Positions 10,482 through 20,494 of a stretch of 64,000 bases of DNA are shown piece after piece. Below the pieces are notes generated by a model, which made no database searches, was not told where the DNA came from, and saw only the letters and a program-made list of their open reading frames with translations. Position 1 is the first letter of the stretch. The number at the start of each line of letters is the position of its first letter. The stretch is from Schlegelella aquatica (GTDB taxonomy: Bacteria; Pseudomonadota; Gammaproteobacteria; Burkholderiales; Burkholderiaceae_C). The DNA lies in NCBI RefSeq assembly GCF_026013905.1, contig NZ_CP110257.1, positions 3,284,565 through 3,348,564 of the forward strand. Direction: 5' to 3'. The position numbers were made by a program, and so were the translations under genes.

Positions 10482-11420
10482 ATGGATTCGACGACGACCT
10501 TCGAGGCGTGGTGGGCCGGCCTGGGTGTGGCGGCCACCACCGGACTGCGCATCCTCGCCATCGCGGTGGCGGCCTGGCTGCTCATCGTGGTGCTGCAACG
10601 CCTGATCCGCGGCTTCCGCCTGCGCTTGTCGGCGCACATGCACGACCGCGAACAGATCAAACGCGCCGAAACGCTGGGCCGCGTCTTCCGCTACCTGGTG
10701 GCAGTGGTGGTGTCGGCCATCGCCATCATGCTCATCCTGGCCGAGCTGGGCGTCTCGGTCGCGCCCATCCTCGGCGCGGCCGGGGTGGTCGGCCTGGCCG
10801 TCGGCTTCGGCGCGCAATCGCTCGTCAAGGACTACTTCACCGGCTTTTTCATCCTGCTCGAAAACCAGATCCGCCAGGGCGACGTGGTGCAACTCGGCGA
10901 CCACGGCGGGTTGGTCGAAGAGGTCACCCTGCGCTACGTGCAGCTGCGCGACTACGACGGCAACGTGCACTTCGTGCCCAACAGCGAGATCAGAACGGTG
11001 ATCAACATGAGCCGCGGCTACGCCCAGGCGGTGGTGGATGCCTCGGTGGCCTACCGCGAGGACGTGGACGAAGTCATCGAGGTGATGAAGGCGGTGGGCG
11101 CCGAGTTGCGCAACGACCCGGGCTTTTCCAGCCGCATCCTCGCAGACCTCGAAATGGCGGGTGTCGAGCGCTGGGACGACTCGGCCGTCGTCATCCGCTG
11201 CCGCTTCAAGACCGCGCCCCTGGAGCAATGGAACGTCAAGCGCGAGTTCCTGCGGCGGCTCAAGAAGGCCTTCGACGCACGGGGCATCGAGATCCCCTAT
11301 CCGCACCTGACGGTGTACGCCGGACAGGACAAGGACGGACGCGCACCCGCATTCGCCGTGCGCAGCTTGAACGCTGCCGCCCCGGCCGAAGCCGGCATCG
11401 CGCCTTCGGTGCGGCACTAG
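10482..11420 (+). CDS. Small-conductance mechanosensitive channel (MscS family)
   Basis: 312 aa started at MDSTTTFEAWWAGLG. It has three membrane helices: about 15-35, 60-85 (YLVAVVVSAIAIMLILAEL) and the pore helix TM3 containing PILGAAGVVGLAVGFGAQSLVKDYFTGFFILLENQ, the hallmark glycine/alanine-packed MscS sequence. A beta domain follows (GDVVQLGDHGGLVEEVTLRYVQLRDYDGNVHFVPNSEI). It releases solutes on hypo-osmotic shock, which makes sense immediately downstream of otsBA, where trehalose is accumulated. Confidence 0.92.
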   Translation: MDSTTTFEAWWAGLGVAATTGLRILAIAVAAWLLIVVLQRLIRGFRLRLSAHMHDREQIKRAETLGRVFRYLVAVVVSAIAIMLILAELGVSVAPILGAAGVVGLAVGFGAQSLVKDYFTGFFILLENQIRQGDVVQLGDHGGLVEEVTLRYVQLRDYDGNVHFVPNSEIRTVINMSRGYAQAVVDASVAYREDVDEVIEVMKAVGAELRNDPGFSSRILADLEMAGVERWDDSAVVIRCRFKTAPLEQWNVKREFLRRLKKAFDARGIEIPYPHLTVYAGQDKDGRAPAFAVRSLNAAAPAEAGIAPSVRH

Positions 11421-11526
11421 CGCGAGGGGCCGCCGGACGAAGGCCCTACGGGGCAGCGGGCCCCAGACGTCCTCGCCTGCCGCGGGACGCGCCGCTCGTG
11501 CGGGCAAGGGCCGAGTGCCCGGCCCG

Positions 11527-11799
11527 TCACTGCGGTCGCAGCACCGCGGGCATCGTCTCCTGCTCGAGCCGCCCCAGCCATCGCATGGCCTGTTCGCGGC
11601 TGGCGCCGCACATGTCCTCGTGAGGGAGCAGCGAGGTGCACACGGCGGGTCGCTCCGGCCGACCGAACAGCCGGCATCGCAGCGCCTCGTCGAGCTGCAC
11701 GCAGGGCACGCCCGCAGGCTTGCCCCGCGGCATGCCGGGGATGGGGCTGCTGATCGACGGCGCGATGCAGCAGGCGGCACATCGCGGGCGGCAATCCAT
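11527..11799 (-). CDS. YkgJ-family cysteine-cluster protein
   Basis: 90 aa. The N-terminal CRPRCAACC plus a later C (GVPCVQL) and [17 protein letters not shown] reproduce the conserved cysteine pattern of the YkgJ family (a putative iron-sulfur or zinc cluster). It is small, soluble and of unknown function. It lies 15 bp downstream of another minus-strand gene and is probably translated from the same transcript. Confidence 0.75.
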   Translation of the reverse strand: MDCRPRCAACCIAPSISSPIPGMPRGKPAGVPCVQLDEALRCRLFGRPERPAVCTSLLPHEDMCGASREQAMRWLGRLEQETMPAVLRPQ

Positions 11800-11814
11800 C
11801 CAGCAAGCCCCCCT

Positions 11815-12162
11815 TCACCAGGCGCAGCTGCCCGCGGCGAAGCGCGGATGGCCGTCGACACTGACGAGCGGCGCACGCGCGGCAAGCGAGAACGCCTCCT
11901 CGCCCGGCCCCTGAGCTCGCAACGCCGCCTCGTGGCGCAGCGCCTCCAGCCGCGCCTCCAGCGCATGCACCCACGCGGACGAGCGCCCGGGAAACAGCCC
12001 CGAGAGCATCAGGATGCGCTGCTCCCACCGCAGCGGCAGCGCCTGCGGCCGGTGCAACACCCCCCAGGCGCGCCGCAGGTCGCACGGCTCCACGTGCAAA
12101 GACGAGGCCTCCGGCGAGCGGTGAAGCAAGGCGCGATCGAGAGCAGCAGCGGGAACGACCAT
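11815..12162 (-). CDS. Hypothetical protein
   Basis: 115 aa with a start at ATG 12162 and no obvious ribosome site. It contains WVHALEARLEALRHEAALRAQG, a probable amphipathic helix, and no recognisable domain. Support comes from its position just ahead of the YkgJ-type gene and its open frame in a coding-like codon pattern (G/C at third positions). Function unknown. Confidence 0.5.
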   Translation of the reverse strand: MVVPAAALDRALLHRSPEASSLHVEPCDLRRAWGVLHRPQALPLRWEQRILMLSGLFPGRSSAWVHALEARLEALRHEAALRAQGPGEEAFSLAARAPLVSVDGHPRFAAGSCAW

Positions 12163-12568
12163 CGAGACAGATCAGAACTCGTCGAATCGAAGATCCGCCC
12201 CCAAGACGGGCGGATCTCCCGGGCGCGGGCGACGACGCGGGGGAGGAGGGCCTCCGCACACGGCGGCGCTTCACAGAACTGACCATTGTTCTGGCAGCCC
12301 CGCGCGGCGACAAGCGCGTCGGGCGGGAAATCGCAGCCGTCTGGCTGGATTCCCCCTTCAGGGGGAGCTGCATGCAATCCTCCCGCCGGTCTTGGGCCGC
12401 GGAGGGGGCACCGAGGGGCGATCTGCTTCCACGCCGTGAAAAGCCTTGAGGATCACAGGCGCCAAACGCCCCTCATACAATTGAACGTTTGGCTGCGCGC
12501 GGCCGCGTGCCCCATGCCGGCGCGATCGAATCGCGCTCGTTCTCTTCCTCGTCGTCGCGAGGTGCCCC
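12163..12568. other. Divergent intergenic region before mnmG
   Basis: About 400 bp with no convincing gene. It holds a short palindrome around 12350-12366 (CCCCCTTCAGGGGG) and a -10-like TACAAT at 12476-12481 that could drive mnmG. No clear -35 element lies at the right distance from it. Confidence 0.35.
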
Positions 12569-14545
12569 ATGCTCTACCCCCAAGAATTCGACGTCATCGT
12601 GGTCGGTGGCGGCCATGCCGGCACCGAGGCGGCGCTCGCAGCAGCCCGCATGGGCTGCGCCACGCTGCTGCTGACGCACAACATCGAAACGCTCGGCCAG
12701 ATGAGCTGCAACCCGTCGATCGGCGGCATCGGCAAGGGCCACCTCGTCAAGGAGGTGGACGCGCTGGGCGGGGCAATGGCCGCGGCCACCGACGAGGCGG
12801 GCATCCAGTTCCGCATCCTCAACAGCTCCAAGGGCCCGGCCGTGCGCGCCACGCGGGCGCAGGCGGACCGCGTGCTCTACAAGGCGGCGATCCGCCGCCG
12901 CCTGGAGAACCAGCCCCGCCTGTGGATCTTCCAGCAGGCCGTTGAGGACCTCATGCTTGAGGGCGACCGCGTGGTGGGCGCCGTCACGCAAGTGGGCGTT
13001 CGCTTTCGTGGCCGGGCCGTGGTGCTCACCGCGGGCACCTTCCTCGACGGTCGCATCCACGTCGGCCTGCAGAACTATGCTGCCGGCCGAGCCGGCGACC
13101 CGCCGGCCGTGTCGCTGTCGGCGCGGTTGAAGGAATTGAAACTGCCGCAGGGCCGGCTGAAGACGGGCACGCCCCCGCGCATCGACGGGCGCACGATCGA
13201 TTTTTCGAAACTGACCGAACAACCGGGCGACCTGGACCCGGTGCCGGTGTTCAGCTTCCTCGGCACGCCGGAGCAGCATCCGCAGCAGCTGCCCTGCTGG
13301 ATCACCCACACCAACGAACGCACACACGAGATCATCCGCTCCGGCTTCGACCGCAGCCCGATGTTCACCGGCGTCATCGAGGGCGTGGGGCCCCGCTACT
13401 GCCCCAGCATCGAGGACAAGATCAACCGTTTCGCCGACAAGACCTCGCACCAGATCTTCCTGGAACCCGAAGGCCTGACGACGAACGAGTTCTATCCCAA
13501 CGGCATCTCGACCTCCCTGCCCTTCGACATCCAGCTCGCCGCGGTGCGCTCGATGCCGGGCTTGGAGCACGCGCACATCCTGCGGCCCGGTTACGCCATC
13601 GAGTACGACTACTTCGACCCGCGTGAGCTCAAGTCGAACTTCGAAACCAAGGCGATCCGCGGGCTCTTCTTCGCCGGTCAAATCAACGGCACCACCGGCT
13701 ACGAGGAAGCGGCCGCGCAGGGCTTGTACGCCGGCCTCAACGCCGCGCTGCAGGTGCAAGGCCGCGCGCCTTGGGTGCCGCGCCGCGATCAAGCCTACCT
13801 CGGCGTGTTGGTGGACGACCTCATCACCAAGGGTGTCACCGAGCCCTACCGCATGTTCACGAGCCGCGCCGAGTTCCGCCTGCAACTGCGCGAGGACAAC
13901 GCCGACCTGCGCCTCACCGAGATCGGCCGTCAGCTCGGCTTGGTGGACGACGCGCGCTGGGACGCGTTCAACCGCAAGCGCGACGCGATCGCGCGCGAGA
14001 TGGAACGCCTGCGCTCGACCTGGGTGCATCCCGGCATCCTCCCCGAAGCCGAGGCCACGCGGCTGCTGGGCAAGCCGATCGAGCGCGAATACAACCTCGC
14101 GGACTTGCTTCGCCGGCCGGGCATCGGTTTCGACACCGTCGCCGAGGCCGCCTTGATCGCCCGTCCGGACGCGGGTGTTTCACGTGAAACACTCCGGGCC
14201 GAGCTGGGCGGGGCGCTGGCGGATGCGGTGATCGAGCAGGTGGAGATCAGCGTCAAGTACGCGGGATACATCGAGAAGCAGAACGCGGAGGTGCAACGGG
14301 CCGCCTACTACGAGCACCTGCGCCTGCCGGAGGACCTGGACTACACCCAGGTCACGGCGCTCAGCCACGAGGTGCGGCAGAAGCTTCAGAAGCACCGCCC
14401 AGAAACGCTGGGCCAGGCCTCCAGGATCTCGGGCATCACCCCCGCCGCGATTTCACTGCTGCTCATCCACTTGAAGAAGGGCCGCTTCAAGGGCTTCGAG
14501 CGGTTGGCCGCCAACGACACCCCGGGTGCGGCCGACGCCGCCTGA
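12569..14545 (+). CDS. mnmG: tRNA uridine-5-carboxymethylaminomethyl(34) synthesis enzyme MnmG (GidA)
   Basis: 658 aa, normal length. FAD-binding Rossmann motif [19 protein letters not shown] starts at residue 9. Conserved MnmG blocks follow: [52 protein letters not shown]-type [18 protein letters not shown], and [21 protein letters not shown]. The C-terminal helical region (YAGYIEKQ...[18 protein letters not shown]) that contacts MnmE is present. With MnmE (59.85-61.26 kb here) it modifies wobble uridine in tRNAs. A parS site lies inside the gene, and rsmG starts 1 bp after its stop. Confidence 0.97.
   Translation: MLYPQEFDVIVVGGGHAGTEAALAAARMGCATLLLTHNIETLGQMSCNPSIGGIGKGHLVKEVDALGGAMAAATDEAGIQFRILNSSKGPAVRATRAQADRVLYKAAIRRRLENQPRLWIFQQAVEDLMLEGDRVVGAVTQVGVRFRGRAVVLTAGTFLDGRIHVGLQNYAAGRAGDPPAVSLSARLKELKLPQGRLKTGTPPRIDGRTIDFSKLTEQPGDLDPVPVFSFLGTPEQHPQQLPCWITHTNERTHEIIRSGFDRSPMFTGVIEGVGPRYCPSIEDKINRFADKTSHQIFLEPEGLTTNEFYPNGISTSLPFDIQLAAVRSMPGLEHAHILRPGYAIEYDYFDPRELKSNFETKAIRGLFFAGQINGTTGYEEAAAQGLYAGLNAALQVQGRAPWVPRRDQAYLGVLVDDLITKGVTEPYRMFTSRAEFRLQLREDNADLRLTEIGRQLGLVDDARWDAFNRKRDAIAREMERLRSTWVHPGILPEAEATRLLGKPIEREYNLADLLRRPGIGFDTVAEAALIARPDAGVSRETLRAELGGALADAVIEQVEISVKYAGYIEKQNAEVQRAAYYEHLRLPEDLDYTQVTALSHEVRQKLQKHRPETLGQASRISGITPAAISLLLIHLKKGRFKGFERLAANDTPGAADAA
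14176..14191. other. parS: parS centromere site (perfect 16-bp palindrome)
   Basis: TGTTTCACGTGAAACA, identical to the universal ParB recognition palindrome, sits within the mnmG coding sequence. The cognate parA and parB genes lie 12-14 kb to the right. parS sites clustered near mnmG/rsmG and oriC are a known arrangement in Gram-negative bacteria. Confidence 0.93.
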
Positions 14546-14546
14546 T

Positions 14547-15314
14547 ATGCCGCCCCCTCCCCGCCCCCGCCGCCCCTCCGCCGGCACCCCGACCCTCAGC
14601 CGCCCCCGGGCGGCAGGCCACGGGGCCGGCTCGGGCCGCACGCCCGCCCATGCGTTGTCGCACGAGGAGGCGCAGGTCCGCTTGGCCGTGGCCGCCGAGG
14701 CGCTGCGCGTGCCGTTGTCGCCCGTGCAGCGAGACCAGCTGACCCGCTACCTCGACCTTCTCCTCAAGTGGAACCGGGTCTACAACCTCACTGCCGTGCG
14801 CGACCCAGCCGAGGCGCTGACACACCATCTGCTCGACAGCCTGGCCATCGTGCCCTCGCTGCGCCGCCGCCTCCCGGGAACGGCCCGGCTCCTCGACGTG
14901 GGAAGCGGCGGCGGCCTGCCGGGCGTGGTGGTGGCCATTGCATGCCCGGAGTGGCACGTCACCTGCGTGGACGCCGTGGCCAAGAAGGCGACCTTCATCC
15001 AGCAGGTGGCGGTCGAGCTGGCGCTCCCCCACCTCCATGGCGTGCACAGCCGCGTCGAATCGCTCCCCTCGGCGAACGCGGACCTCATCGTCTCCCGAGC
15101 TTTCGCGTCGCTGCGAGACTTCACCACATGCACGGCCGCGCACTTGGCGCCCGGCGGCACGTGGGTTGCCATGAAAGGCAAGGAGCCTCTGGATGAAATG
15201 CGCGACTTGCCGCCCGGAGTCGAAGTGTTTCACGTGGAACATCTCGCCGTCCCCGGGCTCGAAGCAGATCGGTGCCTGGTCTGGTTGCGGCCCGCGGCCC
15301 AAGTCCACGGGTGA
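14547..15314 (+). CDS. rsmG: 16S rRNA (guanine(527)-N7)-methyltransferase
   Basis: 255 aa from ATG 14547, just after the mnmG stop. The first ~45 residues are Pro/Arg/Ala-rich and not part of the domain; the conserved part begins near LSHEEAQVRLAVAAEAL, so a start further in is possible. SAM-binding motif LLDVGSGGGLPGVVVAIACP and the NLTAVRDPAEALTHHLLDSL stretch identify RsmG. It methylates G527 in 16S rRNA using SAM. A near-perfect parS lies in the 3' part. Confidence 0.93.
   Translation: MPPPPRPRRPSAGTPTLSRPRAAGHGAGSGRTPAHALSHEEAQVRLAVAAEALRVPLSPVQRDQLTRYLDLLLKWNRVYNLTAVRDPAEALTHHLLDSLAIVPSLRRRLPGTARLLDVGSGGGLPGVVVAIACPEWHVTCVDAVAKKATFIQQVAVELALPHLHGVHSRVESLPSANADLIVSRAFASLRDFTTCTAAHLAPGGTWVAMKGKEPLDEMRDLPPGVEVFHVEHLAVPGLEADRCLVWLRPAAQVHG
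15226..15241. other. parS: parS-like site (15 of 16 matches)
   Basis: TGTTTCACGTGGAACA differs from the perfect parS palindrome at one position (A to G). It lies in the 3' end of rsmG, 1.05 kb from the perfect copy. ParB of other bacteria tolerates this change, so it is likely functional but weaker. Confidence 0.75.
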
Positions 15315-15381
15315 GCGGGTCGCGCGGAGGCATCGCCGGCCGACGCCGCGCCGCCGAGAGGCCGCAACCGGAGCCCCGAGC

Positions 15382-16041
15382 ATGACTCCCGCCCCCACCT
15401 CGCCACTCCCCGCCCTGTCCATCGTGCGGAACGGCCCCGCCCGCCGCGCCAGGCGCGCTCGAGTCGCGCTCGCTGCTGCCGCCCTCGCGTTGAGCCCCGG
15501 CCTGGCGCTGACCGCGGACGCCCCTCCCTTGCAACCGGTGCCTCGCGTGGACCTGCAGCGCTACGCCGGCCTGTGGTACCAAGTGGCGCTCTATCCCAAC
15601 GACTTCCAATCGCATTGCGTCAGCGATACCACGGCCACCTACACGCCGCGGCCGGATGGAACGATCGAAGTGCTCAACCAGTGCCGGCGAAGCAACGGCG
15701 AGCCCGACCGGGCCGAAGGCGTCGCACGACACGCGTCGAAGGCGCCGGGCGGCGTCGAGGGTTCGGTGCTGGAAGTGCGCTTCGCACCCGCATGGCTGGC
15801 GTGGCTGCCCTGGGTCTGGGGCGACTATTGGGTCATTCAACTGGCGGACGACTATCGTTACGCGGTCGTCAGCGAGCCGAGCCGAAAGTACCTCTGGGTC
15901 CTCTCGCGCTCGCCCGCACTCTCCCCTGACGACGACGCCACCATCCGCACGCGCCTGCGCGAACAGGGATTCGACCTGTCCCGCCTCCAGGTACACCCCC
16001 AGGAGCGCCCGCTCAACCAGCGCCCCACGGCCTCACCCTGA
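15382..16041 (+). CDS. Lipocalin family protein (Blc-like)
   Basis: 219 aa with an N-terminal hydrophobic segment after Arg/Lys-rich residues ([20 protein letters not shown]), fitting a Sec signal peptide; no lipobox cysteine is present at the expected place. The lipocalin GxW motif appears as [16 protein letters not shown], and [28 protein letters not shown] matches the second Blc block. Predicted periplasmic or outer-membrane lipid-binding protein. Not obviously linked to its neighbours. Confidence 0.88.
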   Translation: MTPAPTSPLPALSIVRNGPARRARRARVALAAAALALSPGLALTADAPPLQPVPRVDLQRYAGLWYQVALYPNDFQSHCVSDTTATYTPRPDGTIEVLNQCRRSNGEPDRAEGVARHASKAPGGVEGSVLEVRFAPAWLAWLPWVWGDYWVIQLADDYRYAVVSEPSRKYLWVLSRSPALSPDDDATIRTRLREQGFDLSRLQVHPQERPLNQRPTASP

Positions 16042-16784
16042 CGCGGGCGCGGTTGCGCTTTCTGGGGAAGTGCGGCTTTGCTGGGGTGCAGTGCGGCCGG
16101 TGGAGCGTCAGGCCAGTGGTGCGGTTCGTCGGGGTGGTACTGCGGCGGGTGGAGCGTCCGGCCGGTGGGGAGCCTGCGTGCTTCGGCCCCATCGCGGTCG
16201 GCCACCGAGCGGGGCGGGAGGTGGCCTCATCAACACGAGCCAAGTGGCTCACCAGCCAGGACACCGCGAACCAGGGCCTGCGCCCGCAGGCACGCCCACC
16301 GGCCTTCTGGGGGCGGTGGTGCGGTTCGTTGGGGTGGTACTGCGGCGGGTGGAGCGTGCGGCCGGTGGGGAGCCTGCGGGCTTCGGCCCCTCGCGGTCGG
16401 CCACCGAGCGGGCGGGAGGTGGGTCTCGTCAACACGAGCCAAGTGGCTCACCCGTCAGGACACCGCGAACCAGGACTTGCGCCCGCAGGCACGCCCACCG
16501 GCCTTTGGGGGCGGGGTGCGGTTCGTCGGAGTGGTACTGCGGGCGGGTGGCATGCGAAGAAGAGAAAGAGAAGAAGGAGGAGCCAAGAGCGCAGGGGCTC
16601 GGGTCAGCGCGCCCCAGCGTGCCGCCCCAGCCCTGTCACGCGGCGCTCCACTCGCCACGGGCCTCCCCCCCTCTCACCCCTCAACGCCGCCAAACACACG
16701 ACTCCTGCCGCACCCCCGACCCGGTCATCCACACCCTCCTACAATTGCCCGCACAGGGGACTCCTCCCCAGGACGACACGATCC
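16042..16784. other. 740-bp non-coding region with degenerate repeat array and tldD promoter region
   Basis: No gene is supported. It contains the repeat array described at 16119-16630. Near its right end is a -10-like TACAAT (16740-16745), about 40 bp before the tldD start, giving a short 5' UTR. A TCATCCACA at about 16726 resembles one DnaA box with a mismatch, but it stands alone. Confidence 0.5.
16119..16630 (+). repeat. Dispersed repeat element, left copy (tandem ~200-bp units plus tail)
   Basis: Two units start at 16319 and about 16119 (GTGCGGTTCG...), with a partial third at 16516; the periods are about 200 and 197 bp. Each unit holds GGTGGTACTGCGGCGGGTGG, GCCGGTGGGGAGCCTGCG, a CGGTCGGCCACCGAGCGG block, AACACGAGCCAAGTGGCTCA, and GCGCCCGCAGGCACGCCCACC. 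The array is followed by a GAAGAAGAGAAAGAGAAG tract and a GGGGCTCGGGTCAGCGCGCC segment. The same order of blocks occurs reversed at 20715-21095. No coding function is supported. This is a family I do not recognise. Confidence 0.8.
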
Positions 16785-18251
16785 ATGATCTCCCGCGAAC
16801 CCACCCTCGAACGCCTCGCCATCGCCAAGTCGCTGCTCCTCGACCCCTTCGGCCTCGACGAATCCGCGCTCTCCCGCGCCTTGCAGGTCATCGCAGAGCA
16901 CCGCATCGACGATGCGGACCTGTACTTCCAGTACACCCGCAGCGAGGGCTGGAGCCTGGAGGAAGGCATCGTCAAGTCCGGCAGCTTCGGCATCGACCAG
17001 GGCGTCGGCGTGCGCGCCATCTCGGGCGAGAAGACGGCCTTCGCCTACTCCGACGACATCTCCGAAGCCGCGCTCCTCGACGCCGCCCGCACGGTGCGCA
17101 CGATCGCCGCCAGCGGACAAAGCCGCCGCGTCAAGGTGGGGCGCTCCCAGCCCACCATCGCCCCGAGCCGTGTGCTGTACGCGCCGATGGACCCCATCGC
17201 CACGCTCGACAGCACCCAGAAGGTCGCCCTGCTCGAGAAGGTCGAGCGCCTGGCCCGGGCCAAGGACCCGCGCATCGTGCAGGTGATGGCCGGGCTCGTC
17301 GGCGAGTACGACGTCGTGCTGGTGGCGCGTGCGGACGGCACGCTGGCCGCGGACGTGCGTCCGCTCGTGCGGCTGTCCGTCACCGTGATCGCCGAACAGC
17401 ACGGCCGGCGCGAAGTGGGTACCGGCGGCGGCGGCGGACGCTTCGGGCTCGGCTACTTCCAGGACCACGTCCTCGCGGGATACGTGGACGACGCAGTGAA
17501 GGCAGCGCTCACTAACCTGGAAAGCCGCCCCGCGCCTGCCGGCGAGATGACCGTCGTGCTCGGCCCCGGGTGGCCCGGGGTGCTCCTGCACGAGGCCGTG
17601 GGCCACGGGCTCGAAGGCGACTTCAACCGCAAAGGCTCCAGCGCCTTCTCAGGCCGCATCGGCCAGCGGGTGGCCGCCAAGGGCGTCACCGTCCTCGACG
17701 ACGGCACCATTCCCGACCGCCGCGGCTCGCTCAACATCGACGACGAGGGCAACCCGACGCAGCGCAACGTGCTGATCGAAGACGGCATTCTGCGCGGCTA
17801 CATCCAGGACGCGATGAACGCCCGGCTGATGAAGACGCGGCCCACCGGCAACGGCCGGCGCGAGAGCTACGCCCACGTGCCGATGCCACGCATGACCAAC
17901 ACCTACATGCTGGCCGGCGACCGCGCGCCGGAAGAGATCCTCGCCAGCATCAAGAAGGGCCTGTACGCGGTCAACTTCGGCGGCGGGCAGGTGGACATCA
18001 CCAGCGGGAAGTTCGTCTTCTCGGCCAGCGAAGCGTACTGGGTCGAGAACGGCAAGATCCAGTACCCGGTCAAGGGCGCCACCCTCATCGGCAACGGGCC
18101 CGACGCGCTGACGCGCGTGTCGATGATCGGCAACGACCTCCAGCTCGACACCGGCGTGGGCACCTGCGGCAAGGAGGGCCAGAGCGTGCCGGTGGGCGTG
18201 GGCCAGCCGACGCTGCGCATCGACGGCCTCACGGTGGGCGGCACCGCCTGA
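16785..18251 (+). CDS. tldD: Metalloprotease TldD
   Basis: 488 aa started at ATG 16785; the upstream open frame runs through the repeat array and is not used. The zinc motif is [11 protein letters not shown] (H269, H274 of an HExxxH core), in LLHEAVGHG. Other family blocks: FRQGVGVRA-type [21 protein letters not shown] at the N-terminus and [23 protein letters not shown] near the C-terminus. TldD works with TldE/PmbA to trim unstructured peptides (microcin B17, CcdA); the partner gene is not in this window. Confidence 0.95.
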   Translation: MISREPTLERLAIAKSLLLDPFGLDESALSRALQVIAEHRIDDADLYFQYTRSEGWSLEEGIVKSGSFGIDQGVGVRAISGEKTAFAYSDDISEAALLDAARTVRTIAASGQSRRVKVGRSQPTIAPSRVLYAPMDPIATLDSTQKVALLEKVERLARAKDPRIVQVMAGLVGEYDVVLVARADGTLAADVRPLVRLSVTVIAEQHGRREVGTGGGGGRFGLGYFQDHVLAGYVDDAVKAALTNLESRPAPAGEMTVVLGPGWPGVLLHEAVGHGLEGDFNRKGSSAFSGRIGQRVAAKGVTVLDDGTIPDRRGSLNIDDEGNPTQRNVLIEDGILRGYIQDAMNARLMKTRPTGNGRRESYAHVPMPRMTNTYMLAGDRAPEEILASIKKGLYAVNFGGGQVDITSGKFVFSASEAYWVENGKIQYPVKGATLIGNGPDALTRVSMIGNDLQLDTGVGTCGKEGQSVPVGVGQPTLRIDGLTVGGTA

Positions 18252-18374
18252 GCCCGCGCCGCGCCGGCCTGGCCCGAGGCGCTTGTCACGCCCGCGGCGC
18301 CTTCACCGGGCGGGCGCCTTGCCCTGCCCGGGGGGAGCCGCTACGCTGAGTGCCCTTCCCTGTGGCCGCCCGCC

Positions 18375-18875
18375 ATGGCCCCCGACGAAGACGACGTTCC
18401 ACCCTCGCGCCGCCAGCCGCCCGATCCTTCGGTGATCGAACGGGCCGAGCGCATCAACTCGGAGCTGATGAAGTTCGTGCGGCAAGCCCGCACGGCCAGC
18501 CCGCCCGTGCGCGCGAAGCTGCAACAGGACATGCGCGAGCGCCTCGAGGCCGAGCGCGCCGCGCTGTTGGGCGGCCAGTCGGTGCTGCCGGAGGCGCTGC
18601 GCCACTACGCCGTGACGTTCACCGAGGTCCAGTGGCTGCTCGACGCCTGGATCGCGACCACCGCGCGCGAGGCCGACGAGCTGGAGGTGCGGCGGGACTT
18701 CATCGACGTGGCCACGCGCATGCTCGGCGAGATCGAGGTGCTGCGTCAGCCCGACCCAGTGCTCGACCCGCCGGAACGCCGCCCGGGCTGGTGGTCGGCC
18801 CTCACCCGCGGGCTGGAGTCGGACGCAGGCGCCGAACCCGCCTCCCCGTGGGACGAGCCCGACATTCTCGTTTGA
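18375..18875 (+). CDS. Hypothetical protein
   Basis: 166 aa, mostly helical and charged (ERAERINSELMKFVRQARTASPPVRAKLQQDMRERLEAERAALLGGQ). It has a conserved-looking HYAVTFTEVQWLLDAWIATTAREADELE core and an acidic tail ending DEPDILV. No membrane segment or signal peptide. It lies between tldD and the aroG leader on the same strand. I do not recognise the family. Confidence 0.55.
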   Translation: MAPDEDDVPPSRRQPPDPSVIERAERINSELMKFVRQARTASPPVRAKLQQDMRERLEAERAALLGGQSVLPEALRHYAVTFTEVQWLLDAWIATTAREADELEVRRDFIDVATRMLGEIEVLRQPDPVLDPPERRPGWWSALTRGLESDAGAEPASPWDEPDILV

Positions 18876-18913
18876 TCTGACGCAGGCATCGTCGTCGGCG
18901 CACCACGCGCCTC

Positions 18914-18944
18914 TTGACGCGTTGCAGCAACCACGTGCTACAGT
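18914..18944 (+). promoter_or_regulatory. Predicted promoter of the aroG leader
   Basis: -35 TTGACG at 18914-18919 and an extended -10 TGCTACAGT (hexamer 18939-18944). The 19-bp spacer is long, but the TG extension compensates. The start of transcription would fall around 18950-18951, at the ATG of the leader peptide, so the transcript may be leaderless. No Shine-Dalgarno sequence precedes that ATG, in agreement. Confidence 0.6.
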
Positions 18945-18950
18945 TGCCGC

Positions 18951-19025
18951 ATGGCCCGCGCTTGGTTTTTCGGCTTTTACTTTTGGTTCTCGCACCGCCC
19001 CGGCGGAGGAGAGGCCAGCGCGTAA
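18951..19025 (+). CDS. Aromatic-rich leader peptide of the aroG attenuator
   Basis: A 24-codon frame beginning MARAWFFGFYFWF and ending GEASA at TAA 19023. Of codons 5-13, eight are aromatic: Trp 2, Phe 5, Tyr 1. Such density is not expected by chance in this GC-rich DNA. It lies directly upstream of a rho-independent terminator and aroG, which makes the first committed step toward Trp, Phe and Tyr. This is the classic layout of ribosome-mediated attenuation. Its function is regulatory: stalling at these codons reports shortage of charged aromatic tRNAs. Confidence 0.85.
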   Translation: MARAWFFGFYFWFSHRPGGGEASA

Positions 19026-19086
19026 CCCAACACGAGCGAACCGAATCCCAACCGACCGCCGGGGCACCCCCCGGCGGTTTTTTTTT
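18995..19086 (+). promoter_or_regulatory. aroG attenuator with mutually exclusive anti-terminator and terminator
   Basis: The terminator is CCGCCGGGG (19056-19064) paired with CCCCGGCGG (19069-19077) around a 4-base loop, followed by nine T (19078-19086). Upstream in the leader frame, CCCCGGCGG occurs again at 18998-19006, so it can pair perfectly with the terminator's 5' arm and form an anti-terminator. A ribosome stalled on the aromatic codons (up to 18989) leaves 18998-19006 free. One reaching the stop at 19023 covers it and lets the terminator form. The pairing is read directly from sequence; the mechanism follows the trp/phe attenuation model. Confidence 0.85.
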
Positions 19087-19137
19087 CGCCCCTCGGACGC
19101 TCACCGTACCCCTCGAACCCTTAGGAGAGCAGCTGCC

Positions 19138-20256
<1,119 letters not shown>

Positions 20257-20276
20257 TCTTGCGCCCCCGGAACGAG

Positions 20277-20317
20277 GCGCCCGCTCCGTCTGACACGGTG
20301 CGGGCGCTTACTTTTTT
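20277..20317 (+). terminator. Rho-independent terminator of aroG
   Basis: GCGCCCGC (20277-20284) pairs with GCGGGCGC (20300-20307) across a 15-base loop, followed by TTACTTTTTTG. It lies 20 bp after the aroG stop. Confidence 0.8.
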
Positions 20318-20329
20318 GTAAACGCCGTA

Positions 20330-20494
20330 AGGGGCGGCAAGCGTGCTGGCACCCCGCGGGGGAACGTAGTCGAATACGGTGCGTCGGGATTGCAACGTCT
20401 CCATCGAGCGGAATCTCCGTTTTCCCTCAGCAGAGCCCACGTCGAGTGGGATAGCCCGCCGCAGGCCCTTGGACCTCGGCGGGCATTTTTTTGC
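20330..20494 (+). ncRNA. Candidate small RNA ending in a strong terminator
   Basis: Between the aroG terminator and the next repeat is a stretch with no ATG-initiated frame. It ends in a strong hairpin: GCCCGCCG (20454-20461) paired with CGGCGGGC (20477-20484), then A and seven T (20486-20492). Another palindrome, CCCACGTCGAGTGGG, lies at about 20436-20450. A terminator without a gene ahead of it is the main argument. No good promoter was identified and it matches no RNA family I know (not 6S, tmRNA, SRP or RNase P). The 5' end is a guess. Confidence 0.35.

Noticed and set aside
16119..16630. The ~200-bp repeat units as part of the tldD or lipocalin coding sequence
   Set aside because: An open frame does run through them, but the sequence is not conserved in TldD, the reading register shifts between copies, and the same units occur elsewhere in opposite orientation.
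16723..16732. A DnaA-box-like TCATCCACA before tldD
   Set aside because: One mismatched box without neighbours is expected by chance; no AT-rich unwinding region lies there, so it is not an origin.
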